Source of the DNA: Adiantum capillus-veneris
Taxonomy: Eukaryota > Streptophyta > Polypodiopsida > Polypodiales > Pteridaceae
Direction: 5' to 3'
Length of the DNA: 60,000 bases
NCBI GenBank assembly: GCA_014529385.2
Contig: CM043956.1
Coordinates: 66,640,281 to 66,700,280 of the forward strand
The notes beneath the pieces are model-generated. The model had not been told where the DNA came from, did not search any database, and was given only the letters and a program-made list of their open reading frames with translations. The translations under genes were made by a program, and so were the position numbers. Positions within the stretch are counted from its first letter, which is position 1, and every line of letters begins with the position of its first letter. Shown piece after piece: positions 12,388-21,107 of the stretch.

Positions 12388-12562
12388 TCCATAGACTACG
12401 ATGCCTGCATGAAGCGGGTGAAGAAAGCCCTCAATGGAATATAGGGTATTGCTGCCTTCACTCATGGTGGGCTCCGTCGATCCAAAAGTACTGGTGAAAT
12501 GTCTTCAGAAGATAGGGAAGAAGGTGGATCTTCAGGGCGGCAAGAGTCACTACATCCCCGAC
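12388..12562 (+). pseudogene. Captured HMA-domain (HIPP-like) gene fragment
   Basis: The plus strand encodes SIDYDACMKRVKKALNGI, matching the first helix of plant heavy-metal-associated domains. The usual metal-binding Cys-x-x-Cys has become Tyr-x-x-Cys. A stop codon and a frame change follow. Then comes VGSVDPKVLVKCLQKIGKKV, matching the second half of the same domain. Order and spacing fit one HMA domain of a HIPP-type metallochaperone. The fragment sits inside the CACTA, upstream of the tnp2 piece. It has no start or intact frame and is best read as transposon capture of host sequence. The family was assigned by motif recognition only. Confidence 0.7.
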
Positions 12563-12723
12563 ACAATGACCATCTAGACAACCTCTAGTCATTCAACAGC
12601 AACTTCAAAGTTAGTAACAAGAGCAAGAACGGTCTAAAGGGCCAATTGCTGTCGTCAGATGTGGATGGAGATGAGGCAGCGTCACCGCCGGAAGTTAACT
12701 CTCACATCTTTAGTGATGAGAAT

Positions 12724-13011
12724 TCCAACTCTTGCCGAGTTATGTGAAAAATTATGTGTTAACTCTTGCCGAGTTATGCCAAACTAAATGCTGCGGAGCT
12801 TGTGTGCATGTTTGAGAAACATTTTCCTACTACAATGCTAACCATTCAGGTGCATCTTCTTGTTCACATAGTTGATGAGGTGGAAATAGCTGGCACAGTT
12901 CATTCCAGATGGATGTTCTTCTTAGAACGTTTCATGAAAACGCTTAAGGGATATGTGCGTCAAAAGGCACGTCCGGAGGGTAGCATGGCAGAAGGTTGGT
13001 TGGTATCAGAG
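12724..13011 (+). pseudogene. CACTA transposase fragment (DUF4218 part)
   Basis: This encodes the C-terminal DUF4218 region found downstream of the tnp2 domain in plant CACTA transposases. Visible signature pieces are LTIQVHLLVHIVDEVE, GTVHSRWMFFLERFMKTLKG and KARPEGSMAEGWL. The upstream part (LAELCEKLC, 12728 on) is frameshifted. An 18-bp direct repeat, AACTCTTGCCGAGTTATG, occurs at about 12727 and 12755. The homology stops exactly where an LTR primer-binding sequence starts (13012). The catalytic tnp2 part is absent. The same region of a different CACTA copy is at 58122-58568. Confidence 0.85.
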
Positions 13012-13284
13012 TCCCGGGGAACGGCGCCAAAAATGTGCGCTCCTTGCCGCACTGTCGAAGCAAGGGACTTGCCAATACACCGTGTGCGAGCCACAAACGG
13101 CTCCAAGCACACAACAAGCCTAAACTAGCAAGCTCAAGGAAACAAAGGGTGTGTCACTCACCGCTCTACGCTCGCCTTCGTGGTGGATTCCTCGCCGCGA
13201 TGAAGAAGAAGCTGTAGTCGTGCCGCGCTCAACCGCTTCGCCGCCGTCGTGCCTTCGTAATGCTCGATCGCACACACACTCTCC

Positions 13285-13322
<38 letters not shown>

Positions 13323-13618
13323 AGGAGGTGAAGAAGAAGAAGAAGATGGAGATGGAGCAAGAGCACTCTTCTATTGCACAAATGAGAGAATGAGTAAAAA
13401 TTAGGTTTAGTTGGCTTTTATAGGAGCTCACCCCATTCACACTTGGGCGCCCATGCTTAGCCAACTAATCCCTTGAATGTTCGTGTTAGAGTGCGCCTCT
13501 CATCGGCGATCACTCTACCTTTCCCTATTGGTCCGACAAGCCCGGTACCTGACTCTACCAAATACATAATACGCGTCCATCGTAGGTGATGGGTGTCCGT
13601 GAGCCGTGAGGGTTAACA
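13012..13618 (-). repeat. Element E LTR, low copy, with PBS attached
   Basis: Bases 13034-13618 match 22158-22746 over nearly their whole length, with only a few substitutions and a CT/CA length difference. On the minus strand they run TGTTAACCC...GCGCACA, a normal LTR form. Unexpectedly, the low end continues with TTTT and then TGGCGCCGTTCCCCGGGA (13029 down to 13012), a primer-binding sequence that should follow only a 5' LTR. The tnp2 homology resumes right after it. The CT/CA run at about 13276-13322 lies inside. Confidence 0.85.
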
Positions 13619-13740
13619 CCCATAGCGACGCATATAGTGACGTTTACACAGAAGACTATAGCGACGCTCATAGCGACGCTACAGAGCCATAAATAGCGAC
13701 GATTATAGCGACGCTCGAGAGAATTTTTTTTTGGTGGCAG
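13619..13740. repeat. Internal TAGCGACGC cluster
   Basis: At least five copies of the CACTA subterminal motif (TAGCGACG or ATAGCGACGC) occur here, next to the low E LTR and far from either CACTA terminus. They are followed at 13733-13763 by a short hairpin, GGTGGCAGGGCATT pairing with AATGCCCTACCACC. Either a second CACTA end was captured here or the composite was rearranged. Confidence 0.75.
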
Positions 13741-14086
13741 GGCATTGAATGCCCTACCACCCATCAACCATATTGTACTTGATTCACTTTTTAAAAAAAG
13801 TGCAAGGGTAGATAATAGACCCAAAATAGTCACCCACAAGAAGCATTGTTTGCAAAATTGACAATTGTACACATCATAGGCAAAATGAATTGATTGGCAA
13901 ATGTAATAATGACAATTGTACAACATCATAGGCATAAAGAATTGATTGGCAAAAGGAACTGCGATGACAAATGTAATAATATACATGGTTCAAAAAGACG
14001 TATAAAATCCGTCTCATGATACATAAGCTATGAGAAACCCTAAACTAATGCTATCTAGCTACGGCTAAACTGACGTCGTCTAGTCA
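13741..14086. other. Non-coding stretch inside CACTA
   Basis: No gene is supported. A phrase containing CATAGGCA, AATTGATTGGCAAA and GTAATAATGACAATTGTA is repeated imperfectly at about 13860-13980, which suggests a small local duplication. Confidence 0.4.
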
Positions 14087-14323
14087 GACATCTCATCGCG
14101 TCCAAGCAGCGTATCTATCGGATTCTGCAAAAAAAAGACAATAAGACAGCTTTCAGTAAGTATAAACATATAACGACATTTATAAAACAATACAAAAAAT
14201 AAAAAAGAGTAAACCCTAATACTAACCATGCCGCCGCGAGAATTGAGAATGTCCATCAGGGCGTTTAAGCCCTTCCTGCCTGCGTACTCGCGCTCGTACG
14301 GTGTGGGATCACGTCCTGTCATC
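14087..14323 (-). pseudogene. Tail of a spliced gene, unknown product
   Basis: On the minus strand a coding exon starts after an acceptor TTTTGACAG near 14324. It reads MTGRDPTPYEREYAGRKGLN, then ALMDILNSRGGM, with good codon texture. A donor GTTAGT (intron 14226-14125) and an acceptor TTTTTTGCAG follow, then a short final exon with an in-frame stop. It could be the second (tnp1-like) gene of a CACTA or captured host sequence. I do not recognise the family. Upstream exons on the minus strand, above 14323, were not identified. Confidence 0.45.
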
Positions 14324-15925
14324 GACCACTGTCAAAACATACAAAGATTTCATTATGTTAGAATTAAAAAACTCATAAACCCTAAACTATCGAACATAAA
14401 GAGCAATGTGAAAACACTTACAAAATCAAACAACATTGGCACAGTAATTGAATTCTCTTAAAAAGCATATGCAGTTTTAGGTAGACACATTGATTGGTAA
14501 AAGAATTTCAAACAATTTGTTAGCAATGAACATTAAATTGCAATGTAATCAAATGCATAAACAGATGTAAAGGTAGAAAATTAAACAAGTCTGGGGTCAC
14601 TAATTTGACGGTCGAAAAGCACTAGAGATCGAATATTAATACCATGGGTAAGCTTCTTAATTTTCACTGGTCAATTAAGTTGTTTAATCGCGAGAGCCAA
14701 GTATTGATGTTCGAGGGCTGACTAGAGGCTATATCTAGAAAACCTTGTAGTTAAGCTACCATAAAAGGAATTTTTCATGAAATCATTGCCTGACTGATTA
14801 CCTTTCCTTTGACCCCCCAAAGTTTTTTCACATTGATTCAATTATGATGTGTGTGCTTATTTTGTATGCCTTGGGTTTTTTGCTTTTCAAGGAAAAGCGC
14901 CCACACTGGGAACCTCTAGGGCTCTAGTACCATAGGCGATACATGTGAGTGAAGTACCAAATCAAGCTGAGATTTCTCTTCCAGCTTAAAATTTTACATT
15001 GTGGCACTTTGATTTTTTGCTTGTTCATTTTCAGCATTTAAATTTTGTAACTTTGGGGGGTCATATAACATTGTTACCCTCCCCAGGCTCATCACATTAG
15101 TAAACTCCCTTTATAATACTTAAGCTAAAGGTCACTAGGGTTAAGCCCACTAGAAAGCCCTAGTACATTTCATACAATGCTGCCTAAATCGGATTAAGAA
15201 CCTAAGTAACCATTGATTATTAGGAAGGCATTCCCCATGGTATTAAGAGAAGATTTCTAATACCTAGCTTGGTCAAACTAGCTTAGTCGGACTGCTTGAT
15301 TTTTAAACCTAGACAAGTGATTATGACAAAACATTACATTGAATTAAATGTTTGATACTAAGCAAATACACTGAATATTATGCTACCAATCACAATCAAA
15401 GCAGACAATCATAGATGCAAAAAGATAACGGCAATGCTAATGGACAAGAAACACCTGTTTGTGTTGATGGTCGTGCTTGATTTGAAGGTTCCATGAAGGT
15501 CCAAATCCTATCAATAGCAACACGTTCTTGTACACAGTATGAAACACAAAAAATACCTCTAGGAGGCACATTATTGGGAAAAGATAACTTCGCTAATCTC
15601 TCAACTCTAAAACAGAAACACTCCTATCGTACTAATCTTACCTACCCTCCATCACTCAAGTGATGAGGATCAAAGGTGTTTTATGGCATAGGTTTCTGTT
15701 TCACTGTACCAGATGTGACATGTGTAGGTCTGAGTCAATGTTTTGACTTTAATGCGCATACTCGTTTGCTAATTGCTCTTGCTCTTTTTTCTTTTTTTTT
15801 TTGTGAGTATAAAGCTTTATATGTACATTCCCTAAGATTGGTGATTGAGAGGTCAGGGAGAAAGGTTGAGAGGGAAACCAGTGAATGATGACTGTCAGCA
15901 AACACTCCCCCCTTCCTTGGGTAGA
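14324..15925. other. Non-coding region downstream of E frames
   Basis: No gene is supported. The stretch holds an inverted pair, TGACCCCCCAAAGTT at 14812 and its complement ending at 15064, about 253 bp from end to end, which could be a small MITE. The rest is AT-rich and probably the 3' untranslated part of element E on the minus strand, possibly with an intron from the exon at 14228-14323. Confidence 0.4.
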
Positions 15926-16528
15926 TCATACCATTTGAAATGAGCTTGTCACCCTTTGAAACCAATTGTTCCAGTTGGTAATATGTGAGGATTTTTGCCA
16001 GTAGTTTTCTATTACCCTAGGTGCCTTGTCAAGCTGCAAGGGTGGTAAGGTACTCTCCCAGGATCGAACTTGAAGTGGTTCATCAGGTGATTCTTGAACA
16101 GTGGGAGGTGTGGATTCTTTTGTAGCTTCATGGAGGTCCACTACTATAGATGGAGGCTGTGTAGAAGCTTTTACCTCTATGGATGTATTACATGAGGAGC
16201 TAGAATCTTCATGGGACTCCCCCCTTCCTGAGCTAGGTGGAACAAATCGTTCTTTCTTTGGTACCCAAACTAGCTCGGGAGCGGGTGTGTAGCATTCTGT
16301 GATTTTTTTCTTTCCACGATCATTGATTCGTTTTGGAGCTACGGGATTGGGCTCACTTGGGTCAGGTGATAGGTAAGAGCACAATCTACGTTTTGGCACC
16401 CAGATTTGATCATTTCCTTGATAGTAGCCTTGGGCTTCCAATAGTCGTTTAGGGATCCATCGCAACATTTTCTTACTTTTCTTGGAGCGAGTGGTACGTT
16501 TCTTACAAGGCTTCTGTTTTTTTTGCAC
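15926..16528 (-). CDS. Element E second frame, W-P-K repeat protein
   Basis: A 200-residue frame overlaps the end of the large gag-protease frame by 26 bases in the +1 frame. No ATG opens it: its first codon in the overlap is GTG, just before a run of eight A (minus strand), so it is more likely reached by frameshift or joined by a one-base indel. The N-terminal part is very basic (KKQKPCKKRTTRSKKSKK). Three copies of a W-[VI]-P-K motif follow: RWIPKRLLE, IWVPKRRLC and VWVPKKERF. A fourth, YKWVPKASL, ends the upstream frame, which suggests the two were once one protein. The C-terminal half is Pro/Ser-rich. No RT, RNase H or integrase is encoded. Confidence 0.6.
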   Translation of the reverse strand: MQKKQKPCKKRTTRSKKSKKMLRWIPKRLLEAQGYYQGNDQIWVPKRRLCSYLSPDPSEPNPVAPKRINDRGKKKITECYTPAPELVWVPKKERFVPPSSGRGESHEDSSSSCNTSIEVKASTQPPSIVVDLHEATKESTPPTVQESPDEPLQVRSWESTLPPLQLDKAPRVIENYWQKSSHITNWNNWFQRVTSSFQMV

Positions 16529-19500
16529 TAGCTATGGTCACTAAAGAAGCTTTAGGGACCCACTTGTATGTTTTCTTTGTTACATTAGGATGAGTCTTGT
16601 CAGAAGCGATATGCATTGCTTGTAGCATATTTAAGGGTATAGGCATTTCATCCCCCTCAGGTGTGACCCAAGTGGTTCCTCTATTTCCCCAAGTGTCTAT
16701 GGTTGATGCTAGGTGGACCCAATCCACATTGTCTGATTCCGTCATACCCGGTAACACATCCATGTAAGGAGAATCTTGGCCAATGTCTGTATCCTTCTTA
16801 CAAGTGTAACAACATTGTAGTGGGGCCGAGTGAACTGTGGTGTTAGAGCGAGGATCAATAATGGTTTTACTCCCTAAGGGGTGTACCTTACCAGTCACCA
16901 AATCCACTCTAAGGACAGAGTCTTGGAATTGCAAATAGACATGATTTTTAGACCAATCGTGAACCATTTGTGCTTCCCTCATGAATGGTTGTCCTAAAAT
17001 CATTTCATATGACATAAGGTGTTTAGAGAAATCCATTACAATGAACGTATGTCGTACCTTGTGTCCTAGAACTTTGATCTTAAGATCCTTGAGCATCCCC
17101 ATAGGTTTGGCTATGGTACCATTTTCCATCTTTACCACAATGTTAGTAACACTGAGGCGGGGTTTTCCCATGGATTCCCAACAATATTTTGTAACGATGC
17201 TAACTCCCGCACCACCATCAAGAATTCCCTTTATAGTTAATCCCTTGGTAGTGATGGGTAGGGTCGCATTAGACTCGTCGCCTTCAAAATACTGCCCTAA
17301 TTCGTTAATGGGTACCTCAATCACAGACTCATGTCCATCTAAGTCAAGTGATTGCACATGATTTTCCTCATCAATCATAATCGAGTCAGGCCTATTTGGT
17401 TGCGCAAAATGCGGTAATCCCGTTCGTAGCTCTCCGTTAAGGAATGCTCGAAGTGCAAGGAATAACTCAGGATCTCCATACAGCTTTGCTATGATCGTGG
17501 TTCGGACCTCAGAAGACATGAAGTCCACTAGTTTGGCAACATTCATTGGCGTCTTGCAGGGTGTAGGTCCTTGACTAGGAACTGGTGAGGATGGAATCTC
17601 ATATTCCTCAATGGGATCAGGTATTCCTTCGTTAAACATCCTTTCCAACAAGAAGGGTGTATGCTCACTTTCTGATGTCCCGTCCTCACTCCCTTCTTGA
17701 ATGATACTAGATATGGCTAACGGTCTATGGTTCATGTGGGGTGGATGAACTTGCGTGGGAAACACTGTGTCATGAATTTTGACATGCATGGGTTCTGGTT
17801 CTAGTTTCCTTTGAGTCTTCTCCACTAAACCTCTTAGATGTTTCACCTGCTTAATCTCGTCTACAGGGTTTGGGTACGTCCCAATCTTCTTTTTACGATT
17901 CTTCCCTTTTTGCCCCTGCGGTTTATCTTGGGGGTCTTGAATTGGATTTGGAAACACTTGTGGTGTTTTCAGAGGCTCTTTATGATTTTCTCTTATTCGG
18001 TTTTCATTTGGTTCCATGTTACGGTTTTCTTTGTCGGTCTTTCCCTTTGTGGTATTGGTTCTAGTCTCCATTGTCTCGATTGAATCTGAATCATCCTCAA
18101 GGTCATTCATATACAAGGGGTCATCTCCTGTTCCTATGTTTGTTTTGGAACTTGGCTTTGAATTTTCCGTATTCTGCGACTTCTTCCTTCGTGTCTTCTT
18201 TTTCTTTGCTTGGATAACTGAAATGGTATCTCTCTCTTCGAGGATATGGCCTGGCCCTTGAAGCATGGACCGTGTAATCGCATAAGTGGGTGCAACGGGT
18301 GGTATTGGCGATGTCACACTAGCAATTTCGACCAAATTCAGGGGTGTGATTTTAGGCGCATTTGGGTTATAGGGGCATTGGGCAATCAAGTGATCTATGC
18401 CACAACGATTACATGTGAGTATTGGCATTGCAGATGTGCTCCCTTGATTCATTTGCATCTGTGCAGCATTCTTTTGCAGCCTAATAGGGCACTCCGCTGC
18501 TCGATGTGGTCCACCACACTCGTAGCATTGAAGAGGTGGCCTCCTAGCCTGGGTGTTGATATTTTGACCTCTGGATGCGAGAGCAGCAGCTTGATAAACC
18601 GGCTTGACTTGCCCCCAACAATCTTCCATGTAGTATATAGGACACTCTTCCAATGTATCAAGTCCATAGGCAATACTAGGGTCTATTTCCTCCTCACAGC
18701 CATCTGCATAAGCATTTGATGGTTCGCAACCCACTTGGTTCATAGGGGCGACTCTTGGATGCGGGGGCTGCAGTCCTAGCACAGGAGGTGGTAGCGGTGT
18801 AGCTTGTACAACATTTTGAGATCTAGGGACCATGTGTTGCGGTAGTTGCTCAACAGGTGGAGCAGGCATCAATACAGGAGCTCGATGTGCATCCGTCCAG
18901 GCTACAGGTGGTCTATTTGCCATCATACGTTTGATCATTAAACAATCCTTAGCTTGGTGACCATACCTACCACATGCGTTGCAAGTTCCATTAAATTTTA
19001 CTCTAAACGTAGGGCACTCACTAGTGCTATGTGGACCCAAGCAAATGGAACACCATTGTTGCTCCCTTCTTGGATACATGTGACTATTTTGAGGGGGTCG
19101 ATTATCCTTAAGAGACTCTTGGATTGCCTTGGTGAGGTCTGTCAAGAATGTCTCAAATACCTTTGGCTCATTGGCAATGGGCTTTGCAGTCATGGGTTCA
19201 TACTCAATGGCTTGTGAGCTAGTGGATCTCGTGTCAGTAGACACCCTCATGCCTGCTATCATCAAGTTGTCCTCTAATTGGATTGCATTGGCAGTGACAT
19301 CTTCCCAGGTTGTGATACCTCTAATCACTAGTCCATTATAGATTCCTTCATTCCTCAACCCTCGAATGAATCGATCAAGCAGTTGGTTATTGTTGAAGCG
19401 CTCATTTACAGAGCAGCGAGAGTTTAAGTGCTTTAGACGACTAATGAAGTCCCTTACTGACTCTCCTTCCTTACGTTCGGCCTTCTGTAGCTGAGATGCT

Positions 19501-21107
19501 ACACCCCAAAGCACACCTTCTCGTATGTACTCCTTTAGAAACAACCTTCGAAGGGTAGGGTAGATTGTTTTCTCGTCCACCCTTAGGGTTCTATACCAAT
19601 CTCCAGCCTTCCCACTTAATGTCAAGCTTAAGGCATTGCACTTATGTAGTTCGTTGCGTTCCCCTAAGGAATCACATACTTGTTCAAACACTTCAATGTG
19701 TTTCCTAGCATCTTCGTCCCCATTGAATTTTTGCGTGAGTTTGGCAATTTGTACTGCCTTACTTCTAGTCTCTCTATCAGATGCATGACGCATATTTTCC
19801 GCGATAGATAGACCTATGGTTTGAGCAAACGCTGCCAAGTCACCTATGTGAGGAGGCAGGGCCGGTGGAGGTACTCTTGGAATCATATGTGGGAGAGGGA
19901 CGGGTACCGGTCTTGGCATATGTGTAGATGATGTAGGATATGGAACATAACCGGGCATAGGTCCACTCGGATAAGAGCTAGGGAGCGGCACTCGAGGAGC
20001 ATAAGCAAGTGGTAGAATTGGAGGTGTGAGGGCCATGTGTGCATAAGGGGCTAGAGGCACATACGGTCGAGGCCCCATATTAGGTTCTACGACACTAGGT
20101 AGTGGCACTGCGCTAACCGTAGATGTCATCGGTACATTCTCTGTCAGGCTTATCCCTGGAGTGAGCATTGGGTTTTCCTTAATAGAGGGTTGAGCCAAGT
20201 TAGGGAAGCTAAAGTTTTCGCTCGGAGGCTCAGATTGCATAGAGACCCCAGGTGAAATGACGTAAGATGGGTCCATGGGGCTCATTAGAGGAGTCTCCAT
20301 TTGTGATAGAGTAGGCTGTTGAGCCTTGCTCGTATCCAGAAATCTCATGGGGCCAGTTGAGAGTATATTTACCCCTCGGTTTTGCCTTTCTGATCGAATA
20401 ATGCCATGGATAACATTATAGATCATTTTCTGTTGATCTTCGATGCTCGTGGCACTAGAGGTGGATTGTACAATCTCTATCCATCCTACATGGTAGGCGT
20501 GGCAAGAGTGTAGATCCGTCAACACCTCAGTGTGGAGGTCGTATGTCCAATGATCATTAATGAACAATCCTTCTAGAGTCGACGTGTTAATGGTTTCTTG
20601 TGAGGTAGAAGCAATGTTGCTCCCCGTGGTTTTACTTGTCACCAACGGTACTCTAGAGGGAACTTCTGAAGGAGGCAGCTCAACAGGGCCTTCTTGGTAA
20701 GAAGTTGGCAGGATATCCACATGGACACTCTTTGGGGGTGTGGGGTCCACGTGCGATGTGAAAGGAGAGTCCACTTCCCCACCCCCTTCGTGTGCTTCAT
20801 TTGCATCAGGTTCCGAGCGAGTAGCTCTACCTAATGTTTCCATGAAACGGCTAAACATACTAGTACTAGGCTGTGGAGCTTCGGGAGGTGCATGGCCTTC
20901 TCTCTCAGTGTTTTGGGTAGGGTATGCTTCCATGATTTCTGAGTTGGAGGAGGAATCACTAGCGGCTATTTTAGGGTCTTGGGTGGTGCTACCTTGTGTC
21001 CCCGCTGAGGGTCTAGAGCTTATCGTGGATGGGTAACGGGTGTCCGTATGAACAGAGGCACCCTCAATATGCTCGTGTTCTAGCACCCGCCCAGAGCGTA
21101 AGTGCAT
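16503..21107 (-). CDS. Element E gag-protease polyprotein, 1534 aa
   Basis: A long uninterrupted frame starts MHLRSGRVLEHEH, a typical plant gypsy gag opening. Residues 1-450 are Pro/Ser-rich and disordered. About 460-610 is the retrotransposon gag domain (FNGDEDARKHIEVFEQVC, GKAGDWYRTL, GESVRDFISRLKHLNSRC). Four zinc knuckles follow near residues 687, 710, 860 and 900. Three have the spacing C-x2-C-x3-H-x4-C and one the usual C-x2-C-x4-H-x4-C. After a charged linker, the protease has ILDGGAGVSIV (about residue 1295), D-G-G-A instead of the common D-[ST]-G-A. No RT or integrase follows, so the element would depend on a partner. The intact frame contrasts with the broken copia and gypsy frames around it. 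The PBS type and the protease motif suggest a Tat-related gypsy. Confidence 0.9.
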   Translation of the reverse strand: MHLRSGRVLEHEHIEGASVHTDTRYPSTISSRPSAGTQGSTTQDPKIAASDSSSNSEIMEAYPTQNTEREGHAPPEAPQPSTSMFSRFMETLGRATRSEPDANEAHEGGGEVDSPFTSHVDPTPPKSVHVDILPTSYQEGPVELPPSEVPSRVPLVTSKTTGSNIASTSQETINTSTLEGLFINDHWTYDLHTEVLTDLHSCHAYHVGWIEIVQSTSSATSIEDQQKMIYNVIHGIIRSERQNRGVNILSTGPMRFLDTSKAQQPTLSQMETPLMSPMDPSYVISPGVSMQSEPPSENFSFPNLAQPSIKENPMLTPGISLTENVPMTSTVSAVPLPSVVEPNMGPRPYVPLAPYAHMALTPPILPLAYAPRVPLPSSYPSGPMPGYVPYPTSSTHMPRPVPVPLPHMIPRVPPPALPPHIGDLAAFAQTIGLSIAENMRHASDRETRSKAVQIAKLTQKFNGDEDARKHIEVFEQVCDSLGERNELHKCNALSLTLSGKAGDWYRTLRVDEKTIYPTLRRLFLKEYIREGVLWGVASQLQKAERKEGESVRDFISRLKHLNSRCSVNERFNNNQLLDRFIRGLRNEGIYNGLVIRGITTWEDVTANAIQLEDNLMIAGMRVSTDTRSTSSQAIEYEPMTAKPIANEPKVFETFLTDLTKAIQESLKDNRPPQNSHMYPRREQQWCSICLGPHSTSECPTFRVKFNGTCNACGRYGHQAKDCLMIKRMMANRPPVAWTDAHRAPVLMPAPPVEQLPQHMVPRSQNVVQATPLPPPVLGLQPPHPRVAPMNQVGCEPSNAYADGCEEEIDPSIAYGLDTLEECPIYYMEDCWGQVKPVYQAAALASRGQNINTQARRPPLQCYECGGPHRAAECPIRLQKNAAQMQMNQGSTSAMPILTCNRCGIDHLIAQCPYNPNAPKITPLNLVEIASVTSPIPPVAPTYAITRSMLQGPGHILEERDTISVIQAKKKKTRRKKSQNTENSKPSSKTNIGTGDDPLYMNDLEDDSDSIETMETRTNTTKGKTDKENRNMEPNENRIRENHKEPLKTPQVFPNPIQDPQDKPQGQKGKNRKKKIGTYPNPVDEIKQVKHLRGLVEKTQRKLEPEPMHVKIHDTVFPTQVHPPHMNHRPLAISSIIQEGSEDGTSESEHTPFLLERMFNEGIPDPIEEYEIPSSPVPSQGPTPCKTPMNVAKLVDFMSSEVRTTIIAKLYGDPELFLALRAFLNGELRTGLPHFAQPNRPDSIMIDEENHVQSLDLDGHESVIEVPINELGQYFEGDESNATLPITTKGLTIKGILDGGAGVSIVTKYCWESMGKPRLSVTNIVVKMENGTIAKPMGMLKDLKIKVLGHKVRHTFIVMDFSKHLMSYEMILGQPFMREAQMVHDWSKNHVYLQFQDSVLRVDLVTGKVHPLGSKTIIDPRSNTTVHSAPLQCCYTCKKDTDIGQDSPYMDVLPGMTESDNVDWVHLASTIDTWGNRGTTWVTPEGDEMPIPLNMLQAMHIASDKTHPNVTKKTYKWVPKASLVTIASAKKTEAL

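Noticed and set aside
12990-13011. TTGGTATCAGAGTC resembles a tRNA-iMet primer binding site
   Set aside because: It is in-frame tnp2 coding (GWLVSES), equivalent to GWLVQES in the other copy, so the match is coincidental.
17838-18083. Plus-strand frames opposite the E gag-protease
   Set aside because: They are antisense shadows of the 1534-codon frame with no recognisable content.
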